Below are positions 6,370 to 13,788 of a DNA stretch of 17,067 nucleotides, piece after piece; position 1 is the stretch's first letter, and every line of letters starts with the position of its first letter. The notes below the pieces were generated by a model. It was not told where the DNA came from. It saw only the letters and a list, made by a program, of their open reading frames with translations, and made no database searches. Both the position numbers and the translations under genes were made by a program. The DNA is from Lachnospiraceae bacterium UBA3638. Its GTDB lineage: Bacteria; Bacillota; Clostridia; Lachnospirales; Lachnospiraceae. The stretch lies in NCBI GenBank assembly GCA_002373595.1, contig DFKT01000095.1, positions 1 to 17,067 of the forward strand, in the 5' to 3' direction.

Positions 6370-8560
6370 TCGACTTCCTCAGGGATCTGCAGAAATCCCT
6401 GTAATTCTTTCTCATATCCTTTAATTCGGATCCGGTAATATTTTTATCACTTTCTCCACCGTAAAGTCTTCTTTCCAGATGGTTTACATAACTCGTCATA
6501 TCTGTTCCCATCGAGACTACCAGATCACAGATCTCCGCGGGGGTCATATTGCCGGAATCGTACCCCGCACTCTTAAGTTTCTTTCTGATCCTCCTGAATA
6601 CCAATAAGGGAGCTTCATCCTCTCCGGCAAGAGCTAGCCTTATCCTGAAAAATCTCTCCGCCAGATGGGGGATAATGACCCCGATCATGATCAGAACTAT
6701 CCCGAAGAATATAATAACTATTGCTATTTCCAGAATAAGTCCGGAATCCGCTCTTATTCCCTTGAGTGTATCAAGCAGCCCTGTATGTTCCACTACCTCA
6801 ACGCCGGCTGTCGGATCAAATACCATCCAGCCCGTATTCTCCAGGTATACTTCCGCATATGCATGCGAGTCGCTCTCGGAAACGGTACATCTGCCATACA
6901 CTCCTCTTACAGGCTCAGATATAAAGCCTTCCGTGTATCTGGCATTTAATCCTATACTTCTCGCCATCAGAGTATACGCCGTTGCGAAGTCGCTGCAGGT
7001 ACCGGTCTTGGATTCAAAGATGAAAAACTCAGCGGACTTATCCGGCGCTCTGTATCTCAGATCATAGACAAATCCCGACTCTCTGAAATACCCTTCAAGC
7101 TTATGTGCTTTCTGCCAGTCATATTTGCAATCTTTTGTTATTTTTTCAGCGAGTTCCTTTATGCTGTCAGGTATCTGTTCGGTATTGCTTCTTACATACT
7201 CCTTGTAGTCTAATGCTTCCTTAAACTTGTCATAAAAAGCATAAACATTTCGGAAGTAAATACTCTCGGAATTATAGGTTAAAATTACCATATCCTGCAG
7301 CAAGGATAAAGAAGTTTCCTCATCCATCTCAGGCAGGCCTGTTGCCACCCACTCAGGGAGTGATGCGGGTAGCCTGTAGTAAATAGAATAACTATAGTTA
7401 TCGGGGTGTCTTCCGCTTATCGTGTGATAGGTATCACGATCGGTCCTGACTATATTACCATTCTCTCCTCCGTTCAAAAGTACCTTGGTCACTCCGGCGC
7501 AAGAGAGATAATATGCAGCTCCGAAATTCTCGGAACGGACCGTGATATATTTTTCAATATCGTTTGGTATTTTTTGAGCATATTTCTCTGAAGCCCTGTA
7601 TTTAAGGGCAAATACGGGATCATTCTCCGCACATTCGTTAAATGCCATAGCAAGTGCGTGATACGACATATCCTTCGCCTCGACCTCGGCGCGCATCATG
7701 TTATCTTCCGTGAGATCCTCTCCGCTTCCGCTCCATCTGTCCTTCTCGAAATCATATATATCGAATACCTGGCGTCTTAAATATATGGATCCGTCACCGG
7801 ACACCGTATAGAGACGGCGCGATGTTCCGTTCATGAAATGATCCGCATCTCCGGAGAACATTCCGAGAGTCTCAAACCCTTCGGATATCTCACCCGTGGT
7901 ATTGCCTCCGAGGAACAGATCCTCGAAGACTTCGTAGTATCTGGCTGATTCTCTCTTTGGAATAACTGACGCTATCAAACTGATGAGTAGTCCGAAGAAT
8001 ACCCATCCGACAATCGCATATTTGAACCCTTCAGTTTTCCTGTCATTATTTACCGAGATCTGTACGAATAAAAAAGCAAGTGTTGTTAAAATAATAAATG
8101 GATTTGCGACATCCGCCATTACCTTAACATAGAGCACAAAAGGCATCAGGGATATGAGTGTCACCATATGAATCTTGTATCGTATCAATGTGAAATAATA
8201 TACGCATATAGGGAAGAAAAGAGCACAGAGAATATCCATAGCAATGATGAAGGTACCTGCATATACCATATCATCACCCCGGCTTAATGCCCATTGCCAG
8301 AAAAAGTATCCCGTAGCTCTCTCTCCGGCTATGATCATTGGCCTGACTATAAATGCTCCGAGAGCTATGTATAATACAATAACAAACGTTCCTATATATC
8401 TTTTGGATTTCTTATTCGTGACATCGCAGGCAAATACGCCCAAAATCGTGAGAAGCACAGCGACCGGTGCCATCATGATAAAGTGCGCATTGTCCAGATA
8501 TACGGAATTGACCGTAAGTGTCAGAGCCGAGCAGAGGATTATAACGGCAGTCAGTGTCAT
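6269..8560 (-). CDS. Membrane transglutaminase-like protein (TgpA type)
   Basis: A 763-residue membrane protein. The N-terminal ~200 residues hold about seven hydrophobic segments, followed by a large extracytoplasmic region with a transglutaminase core: Cys522 in KTGTCSDFATAY, His566 in DSHAYAEV, Asp582 in GWMVFDPT, an intact papain-like triad. One more helix lies at ~607-631, then a cytoplasmic DUF4129-like tail (~650-730, with GYDSGNMTPAEI and LERRLYGG). Members of this type sit in moxR-DUF58 operons across bacteria; substrates are unknown, and cross-linking or proteolysis outside the cell are both possible. Its ATG overlaps the DUF58 stop (ATGA). The last ~33 residues are an Arg-rich tail read from the antisense of the plus-strand gene ending at 6369 and look like overrun past the natural end. 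Confidence 0.9.
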   Translation of the reverse strand: MTLTAVIILCSALTLTVNSVYLDNAHFIMMAPVAVLLTILGVFACDVTNKKSKRYIGTFVIVLYIALGAFIVRPMIIAGERATGYFFWQWALSRGDDMVYAGTFIIAMDILCALFFPICVYYFTLIRYKIHMVTLISLMPFVLYVKVMADVANPFIILTTLAFLFVQISVNNDRKTEGFKYAIVGWVFFGLLISLIASVIPKRESARYYEVFEDLFLGGNTTGEISEGFETLGMFSGDADHFMNGTSRRLYTVSGDGSIYLRRQVFDIYDFEKDRWSGSGEDLTEDNMMRAEVEAKDMSYHALAMAFNECAENDPVFALKYRASEKYAQKIPNDIEKYITVRSENFGAAYYLSCAGVTKVLLNGGENGNIVRTDRDTYHTISGRHPDNYSYSIYYRLPASLPEWVATGLPEMDEETSLSLLQDMVILTYNSESIYFRNVYAFYDKFKEALDYKEYVRSNTEQIPDSIKELAEKITKDCKYDWQKAHKLEGYFRESGFVYDLRYRAPDKSAEFFIFESKTGTCSDFATAYTLMARSIGLNARYTEGFISEPVRGVYGRCTVSESDSHAYAEVYLENTGWMVFDPTAGVEVVEHTGLLDTLKGIRADSGLILEIAIVIIFFGIVLIMIGVIIPHLAERFFRIRLALAGEDEAPLLVFRRIRKKLKSAGYDSGNMTPAEICDLVVSMGTDMTSYVNHLERRLYGGESDKNITGSELKDMRKNYRDFCRSLRKSIRVHRRESRASARRSRVYNNAGYKARGAREAKR
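6380..6412 (+). terminator. Weak hairpin after the 114-residue gene
   Basis: CAGGGAT (6380-6386) pairs with ATCCCTG (6395-6401) around an 8-nt loop, 10 nt after the plus-strand stop, followed by a mixed T-rich stretch. It lies inside the coding region of the transglutaminase gene, so the pairing could be chance. Confidence 0.3.
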
Positions 8561-9762
8561 AATATCCTGCCCTCCTCCCGATTTGCATCAAAAATTGCAA
8601 GTCCCGAAAGATTGTCAGAGCGCAGTTTTGCAATCATATCCGAAAGATGCGCATCCGGCGTGGCCGAAAATGCAGTAAAAGATGCAAAACCTTCGATCAT
8701 CGACATAGGAGGTATCCTGTCCGCGCCCTCATATCCGCATTCCGAATTAACTGCCATGGCCAGAGCTTCAGCTGCTGCGGCCATATCGCTCCTTGTCATG
8801 CAGTCGACATATTCCCATTCTTTCTCATTTCTGTATATGAGCCTTACTGAGAAATCCCTGGCAACCAGTATAGAGGTCATGCCTATCATATTCTCGATTA
8901 GAGAATCCCAGACTTCCGGCCTGTACTCTCCGTTTTCATCCCTATGCGTCACAGGATCCGCGAAGAAAGCACAACCTGATGCAGAGAGCTTCTCGTCGAG
9001 CCTGACCATGAGGATGTCCCTTTTAGCTGACACCTTACTGCTGATACGCTTCAGCGGATCTCCCGGCACATACTCTCTGTACTCATATCCCGGGAATCCG
9101 CCGGTGATGGTATAAGCAGTCTCCATTGTCTCTCTCATATCATCGAGTCCCCGGGAGGCGGAAAAAGACTGCTCGATTATCGGGCTTTGCGAGTTATCCG
9201 TACGCGGAACAGGAAGGATCCCCAGGTTTACATAACTCTCTCCGATCAAAGGTATTTTTGAGGAAAAAACACCAAGATAATCTTTGCAGAATGCACCCGT
9301 GATCTCGCATGTACCGAGCCCCGAATGCCCTGTATCCAGCTCGACGATTACCGCCTTCTCAGATCGCGGCGCTATAAAAAGCTTCTTTTCACAATCTTTT
9401 ATCTCACCGAGGCTCCCTCTGCCGCTTATCTTTATCACATAGCATCCGCATGGGATCACTGACCTGTTCACAATGCGGATATGTGCATATATCTTCTCAC
9501 CCTTCTCGTATATGCCGCCCATATCAAGTATCTCAGCGGATGAGCAGTGCGCAGCTATCCTGCATATAACAAACGACAAAAAAGGCGCTCCCAACAGCAC
9601 GATGAGCCAGAAATACCCGACTCTCGCACTGCAAAAGAGCGCAAATACCATGATCAGTACCGACGATGATATCAGCTGATCGATCTGTATGAATCTTTTA
9701 TTTATACGGGAATCCCGGTCTCGGCGAGGATCGCTCTTACCGCTTCTTTTCCGTCTTTCCAT
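8557..9762 (-). CDS. DUF58 domain protein of the moxR operon
   Basis: A 401-residue protein with an Arg/Lys-rich N-terminus, two closely spaced membrane helices at ~31-68, a beta-rich region, and a DUF58 core: GGFPGYEYREYVPGDPLKRI (221-240) and SAKRDILMVR (245-254) match the family signature REYxPGDxxRxIxWxxSAR. The vWA-like part that follows has a single Asp (AFFAD, 265-269) without the Ser residues of a full DxSxS metal site. I chose the ATG at 9762, which has AGGGAG upstream (MERRKRSG...); the open frame extends back to 9858 inside moxR without support. This start overlaps the moxR 3' end by 61 bp. Proteins of this family are thought to be partners of MoxR ATPases; the exact job is unknown. 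Confidence 0.87.
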   Translation of the reverse strand: MERRKRSGKSDPRRDRDSRINKRFIQIDQLISSSVLIMVFALFCSARVGYFWLIVLLGAPFLSFVICRIAAHCSSAEILDMGGIYEKGEKIYAHIRIVNRSVIPCGCYVIKISGRGSLGEIKDCEKKLFIAPRSEKAVIVELDTGHSGLGTCEITGAFCKDYLGVFSSKIPLIGESYVNLGILPVPRTDNSQSPIIEQSFSASRGLDDMRETMETAYTITGGFPGYEYREYVPGDPLKRISSKVSAKRDILMVRLDEKLSASGCAFFADPVTHRDENGEYRPEVWDSLIENMIGMTSILVARDFSVRLIYRNEKEWEYVDCMTRSDMAAAAEALAMAVNSECGYEGADRIPPMSMIEGFASFTAFSATPDAHLSDMIAKLRSDNLSGLAIFDANREEGRIL

Positions 9763-10643
9763 GAGCTTCTCCCTGACGCAGAAAGCATTACTCTGTGTCC
9801 CCATACATAGGGCGCAAGGTATTTGACATCGTCCGGCAGTACAAAGTCCCTTCCGCACAAAAGTGCGTATGCCTTGACCGCCCTATGAAGTGCCACGCTT
9901 CCTCTCGGGCTCACTCCCAGTTTAAGTCCGTCCGACTTTCTGGTCATATCGGCAGCGCTGACGATGTATCTTTCCACGGCTTCGGAGCAGGTGACCGCAT
10001 CCGCTTTTTTCTGAAGTCCGTTTATCTCATCGAGGCTGATCACAGACGAGAGTCCCGAGGCCCTCTCGTTATCACCCTTTTTAAGTATCGCTATCTCATC
10101 TTCATCTCCGGGATACCCTATGGACATCTTCATCAGGAATCTGTCCATCTGCGCTTCCGGGAGACTGTACGTTCCGTATGTCTCTACGGGATTCTGTGTG
10201 GCAAGTACCATAAAGGGTTTAGGAAGCTCGTAAGTTTTACCCTCTATACTTATCTGCCCTTCTTCCATAGCCTCGAGAAGAGCTGACTGCGACTTCGGTG
10301 AAGCACGGTTTATCTCATCTGCGAGCAGGAAGTTGCAAAATACTGCGCCTTTCCTGAATTCCAGTTCTCCGCTCTGCCTGTTTATAAGCGTAAATCCCGT
10401 AACATCAGCAGGCATTACATCAGGTGTCATCTGCAGACGATTGAACTCTCCTCCACAAGATCTGGAAAGTGCTGCAGCCAGCTGTGTTTTACCCACTCCG
10501 GGCACATCCTCTATGAGCACATGTCCGCCTGCGAGCAGAGCCGTAGTTACCAGCTCGACTATCTCTCTTTTTCCTACGATGACCTTCTCGATATTATCGA
10601 TGAGGTTAAGTATTCCGATATCGGTATTGGTTACTCTTTCCAC
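9702..10643 (-). CDS. MoxR family AAA+ ATPase
   Basis: A 313-residue cytoplasmic AAA+ ATPase. Walker A is PGVGKT (48-53), Walker B LLADE (106-110), sensor 1 in ATQN (148-151), and a SPRG motif in LGVSPRGSVAL marks the sensor-2/lid region; EAQMDRF (163-169) is also typical. MoxR proteins are proposed chaperones that act with vWA/DUF58 partners on complex or membrane proteins; here the partners are the next two genes. The start is a GTG at 10641-10643 with AAAGGA about 6 nt upstream. First gene of the operon; the 125-bp divergent gap to mgtE carries its promoter, of which I see only a weak candidate (TTGTGG-N17-TGCTAT on the minus strand). Confidence 0.94.
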   Translation of the reverse strand: MERVTNTDIGILNLIDNIEKVIVGKREIVELVTTALLAGGHVLIEDVPGVGKTQLAAALSRSCGGEFNRLQMTPDVMPADVTGFTLINRQSGELEFRKGAVFCNFLLADEINRASPKSQSALLEAMEEGQISIEGKTYELPKPFMVLATQNPVETYGTYSLPEAQMDRFLMKMSIGYPGDEDEIAILKKGDNERASGLSSVISLDEINGLQKKADAVTCSEAVERYIVSAADMTRKSDGLKLGVSPRGSVALHRAVKAYALLCGRDFVLPDDVKYLAPYVWGHRVMLSASGRSSWKDGKEAVRAILAETGIPV

Positions 10644-10729
10644 GTGTATCCTTTCTCAGCCGTTGGCTTACATGAATCCCTACAAGATTGAGAATAGCAT
10701 ACAGGGCCTTAAATTTCCACAAAAAAATC

Positions 10730-10758
10730 TTTTCAAAAAAGCCCCGAAAGCCTATAAT
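10730..10758 (+). promoter_or_regulatory. Promoter of mgtE
   Basis: TTTTCA (10730-10735), a 17-nt spacer and a perfect TATAAT (10753-10758). The -10 box is 10 nt before the ATG, so the transcript is predicted to start 4-5 nt ahead of it. No room exists for an M-box Mg2+ riboswitch. Confidence 0.6.
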
Positions 10759-10768
10759 AAATAAGTCT

Positions 10769-12169
10769 ATGGAAGAAAATACACTTCAGGCAAAAGAACA
10801 GGATTACGTCCAGGAACTCATTGAGATCATCCGCGGGCAGCACTCGGATGACGAACTCCTTGAGATCATTTCAGACTACCACGAGAATGATATCGCGGGA
10901 GCCTTTGAGCAGCTTACTCCCGAGGAGCGTCAGAGACTCTATCCAATACTCGGTGCGGAAACCGTATCCGAGATCTTCTCATATATCGAAGATCCTCATG
11001 AATACCTTCAGGAACTCGATCTTGAGAAGCAGGCTCGTGTCATCGAAAACATGGATTCCGACGAAGCTGCAGACATCCTCGAAGAGATGGATGACGAAGC
11101 AGAAGCCAAACTGGTAGGTATCCTCGATGATGAAGCGAGCGCCGACATCAGACTCATCAGATCCTATGAGGATGACGAAATCGGTAGTCTCATGACCAAC
11201 AATTACATAGAGATCACCAACAATCTCTCCGTCCGCCAGGCTATGCGTGAGCTCATCTCACAGGCTGCGGACAACGACAATATCACGACCATCTATGTAT
11301 CCGATGAAAACGGCAAATTCTACGGTGCGATAGACCTGAAGGACCTCATCATCGCACGAGATTATACGGATCTCGATTCACTCGTATCGACATCCTATCC
11401 TTACTTAAATGACCATGACAAGATCTCCGACTGCATCGAGAGGATCAAGGATTACGCTGAGGATTCACTGCCCGTCCTCGATGAGGATATGGAGCTTATC
11501 GGTATCATCACCGCTACGGATGTTGTAGAAGTAGTCGATGACGAGATGGGTGAAGATTATGCAAAGCTGGCAGGTCTTACCGAAGAGGAAGATCTTAACG
11601 AGAAAACTCTCGAGAGTATGAGAAAAAGACTCCCCTGGCTGGTAGCTCTCCTGCTGCTCGGACTCTTTATATCATCGATCGTAGGCACCTTTGAAGGTGT
11701 CATAGCCGTACTTCCCATCATGGTATCATTCCAGAGTATGATACTCTCCATGTCCGGTAATGTCGGAACGCAGTCACTGGCTGTCACTATCAGAGTTCTC
11801 ATGGACGAGGAACTTACCGGTCGTCAGAAGACCAGCCTGGTATTCAAGGAAATGCGCGTAGGCTTATGCAACGGTCTGATACTCGGCTCCGTGACCCTCA
11901 TCATCATCGGACTCTTTGTATACTTCTTTAAGCATACAACTCTCATCTATGCTTTCGAGATCTCGGGCTGTGTAGGATTTGCACTGCTTGTTGCGATGAC
12001 GATATCAAGTATGATAGGAACCATAGTTCCTCTCTTCTTCAATAAATTAAAAGTGGACCCTGCCGTAGCATCGGGTCCCCTTATCACCACCGTCAATGAC
12101 CTCGTCGGTATCGTTACTTATTACGGTATCGCATGGATCATGCTCATCAATCTCCTTCATGTAGCCTGA
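10769..12169 (+). CDS. mgtE: MgtE family magnesium transporter/channel
   Basis: A 466-residue MgtE. Cytoplasmic acidic N-domain (~15-130, superhelical, rich in Asp/Glu), two CBS domains (~135-255, with PVLDEDMELIGIITATDVV), the connecting helix, and five membrane helices from ~288 to 463. The pore-family marks are SGNVGTQSLAV (329-339) and DPAVASGPLITTVNDLVGI (430-448), whose Asp444 corresponds to the Mg2+-selective aspartate of the Thermus protein. In that protein the N and CBS domains close the pore when cytoplasmic Mg2+ is high. The ATG at 10769 is chosen over an upstream in-frame ATG at 10688, which precedes the promoter. No Shine-Dalgarno is present. The stop codon lies 2 bp from that of the convergent glycosyltransferase gene. 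Confidence 0.95.
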   Translation: MEENTLQAKEQDYVQELIEIIRGQHSDDELLEIISDYHENDIAGAFEQLTPEERQRLYPILGAETVSEIFSYIEDPHEYLQELDLEKQARVIENMDSDEAADILEEMDDEAEAKLVGILDDEASADIRLIRSYEDDEIGSLMTNNYIEITNNLSVRQAMRELISQAADNDNITTIYVSDENGKFYGAIDLKDLIIARDYTDLDSLVSTSYPYLNDHDKISDCIERIKDYAEDSLPVLDEDMELIGIITATDVVEVVDDEMGEDYAKLAGLTEEEDLNEKTLESMRKRLPWLVALLLLGLFISSIVGTFEGVIAVLPIMVSFQSMILSMSGNVGTQSLAVTIRVLMDEELTGRQKTSLVFKEMRVGLCNGLILGSVTLIIIGLFVYFFKHTTLIYAFEISGCVGFALLVAMTISSMIGTIVPLFFNKLKVDPAVASGPLITTVNDLVGIVTYYGIAWIMLINLLHVA

Positions 12170-12171
12170 TT

Positions 12172-13761
12172 TCACTTTTTCTCGAAATAATACAGATAGC
12201 AGGGATACTTTGCGATCATCTTATATCCGCAGTCCCTTACTTCATATCCCCTGCTTTCCATCTGTGCTATGCCGTCAGACCCTATGGACTCATCGATGAA
12301 GTACCAATATTTCTCCCAATCATGTTCAAAATACCAGCCGGATTCTATCTCATTATCGGGATAATAGCATTCGAGTACCGACCATGCCATGTGCGGCACA
12401 TTAAGCGCTACCATGATCGTATCCTCATCGGGAGTTCCTATCGTAGTAAGCACATCCTCCGTCATGCTCTTCTGGAGATCAAATTCAACCTTTGCATCCT
12501 TATAGTTCTTAAAGCCCATCACAGCTATGCAGATGAGCATCGCAGCGCATACAGCGCCCCAAATGAGCTTTACATTAAACGCTTTAAGCCCCGATGCATC
12601 AGCCATATCCTTTATATCGGAGATAAGGAGCGATGCTGCAAAGATCACTGCAGCGCTCATTGGATAAGCATACCTGGCTATGAATATCGGACGGATGATC
12701 AGGCTGTAACCGTATCCAAATGCCACGCATAGGAGCAAAGATACGAAGAGAACGAAAGCCGTCATCTCCTTATCCGAGAGCCTGCTCTTAAGTACAGCCG
12801 ATATGCGGACATGCTCCCCCCTGGCTGAGATACGGATATCTTCGGTTCCGTCATTTCCCCTAAATACCCTGACAAATCCGAATCTTATAAGCTTGATCAA
12901 AAATGCCGCTATAAGGAAAAATACCAGTATGAGTTTCCAGATCCTCTCTCCTCCCAGGAGCATCTTGACTATATCTTTAATGCTGCTTGCTTCTTCTATC
13001 CAGAAATGTCCGTTCACATATTTCATCTGATAGAAGAGATATCTGTACCATGGGATAAATCCTGCCATCATCGCAAGCACTGCAATGATACCGTTAACAA
13101 ACGTCTTCCTGCCGCTGCGCATAGCTCCGAAGAGAGCCGTTACGACCAGCATCAGCCCACAGAGTGCAAGTGCGAAATAATGCGAATACGAAGCTCCTAT
13201 GGCCCATAACGTCATAGGTATCCATGCTTTCTGCTCTCCCTTTATCACTTTATATGCGCAGATACTGCATCCGAATATGCAAAGGAATGCGACAGAATAC
13301 ATCCTTATCTCGACATTGTATGTAAGGGCATCCATACCCAGAGACATTATCAGGAGACAAAAATACGAAGCACATTTCCCAAGGTGTTTTCTTACGAAAG
13401 TAAGTATGATAACTGTGCATACCAGATATGACAAAAGCGCCGAGAAGTGCGCGACCGGGATGGAATCTCCGAATATCGCAAAGCACAGCTTCAATATCAG
13501 GTAATAAAGAGGCGGATGATTCTCGCCATAGTACATTACCTGGAAGAGCCCCTTCATATCCAGCCTTGCGGCATTTATCGCGAAGGCTTCGTCGCCCCAT
13601 GCCACTCTGTCAAATATCCTGACAAAGTTGAGCAGTACAAGTACAGCCGCTGTGATATAAATACCAAAGCGGCTTATAAATCTCCATGGCTTAGAATTAT
13701 CAAAAGACGCTTTATCTATGCCAATATTCCATTTTCCGTCTTTGCCGATCAGTCTTTCCAA
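12172..13761 (-). CDS. GT39-like membrane glycosyltransferase
   Basis: A 529-residue polytopic protein with about ten or more membrane helices. The first extracytoplasmic loop carries the GT-C signature WGDEAF (55-60, acidic pair Asp57-Glu58) and NHPPLYYLILKL (81-92), as in the GT39/ArnT/PMT superfamily that transfers sugars from a polyprenyl-phosphate donor on the outer face of the membrane. A 100-residue C-terminal extracytoplasmic domain (from ~430) follows, with MAWSVLECYYP and YFEHDWEKYWYF. Sugar and acceptor cannot be told. The start is a TTG at 13759-13761 with GGAAGGTGA upstream; no ATG is suitably placed. It begins 27 nt after the cyclase stop, in the same operon. Confidence 0.85.
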   Translation of the reverse strand: MERLIGKDGKWNIGIDKASFDNSKPWRFISRFGIYITAAVLVLLNFVRIFDRVAWGDEAFAINAARLDMKGLFQVMYYGENHPPLYYLILKLCFAIFGDSIPVAHFSALLSYLVCTVIILTFVRKHLGKCASYFCLLIMSLGMDALTYNVEIRMYSVAFLCIFGCSICAYKVIKGEQKAWIPMTLWAIGASYSHYFALALCGLMLVVTALFGAMRSGRKTFVNGIIAVLAMMAGFIPWYRYLFYQMKYVNGHFWIEEASSIKDIVKMLLGGERIWKLILVFFLIAAFLIKLIRFGFVRVFRGNDGTEDIRISARGEHVRISAVLKSRLSDKEMTAFVLFVSLLLCVAFGYGYSLIIRPIFIARYAYPMSAAVIFAASLLISDIKDMADASGLKAFNVKLIWGAVCAAMLICIAVMGFKNYKDAKVEFDLQKSMTEDVLTTIGTPDEDTIMVALNVPHMAWSVLECYYPDNEIESGWYFEHDWEKYWYFIDESIGSDGIAQMESRGYEVRDCGYKMIAKYPCYLYYFEKK

Positions 13762-13788
13762 AACAAGTCACCTTCCGCAGTACATATA

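Noticed and set aside
8483..9115. Open frame of 210 codons on the plus strand across the DUF58/transglutaminase junction
   Set aside because: Antisense to two recognisable genes; no family motif and no start signal.
9763..9858. Longer DUF58 reading starting inside moxR
   Set aside because: The extra 32 residues are Cys-rich and without homology; the ATG at 9762 has a ribosome site and yields the usual length.
10688..10768. mgtE start 27 codons upstream
   Set aside because: It would place the start codon before the promoter and add a basic tail not typical for MgtE.
10644..10768. M-box riboswitch before mgtE
   Set aside because: The promoter lies 10 nt before the ATG and the whole gap is only 125 bp; no M-box-like pairing seen.
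12133..12732. Open frame of 199 codons on the plus strand within the glycosyltransferase gene
   Set aside because: It starts inside mgtE in another frame and is antisense to conserved membrane-protein coding; composition is His/Tyr/Cys-rich as in shadows.
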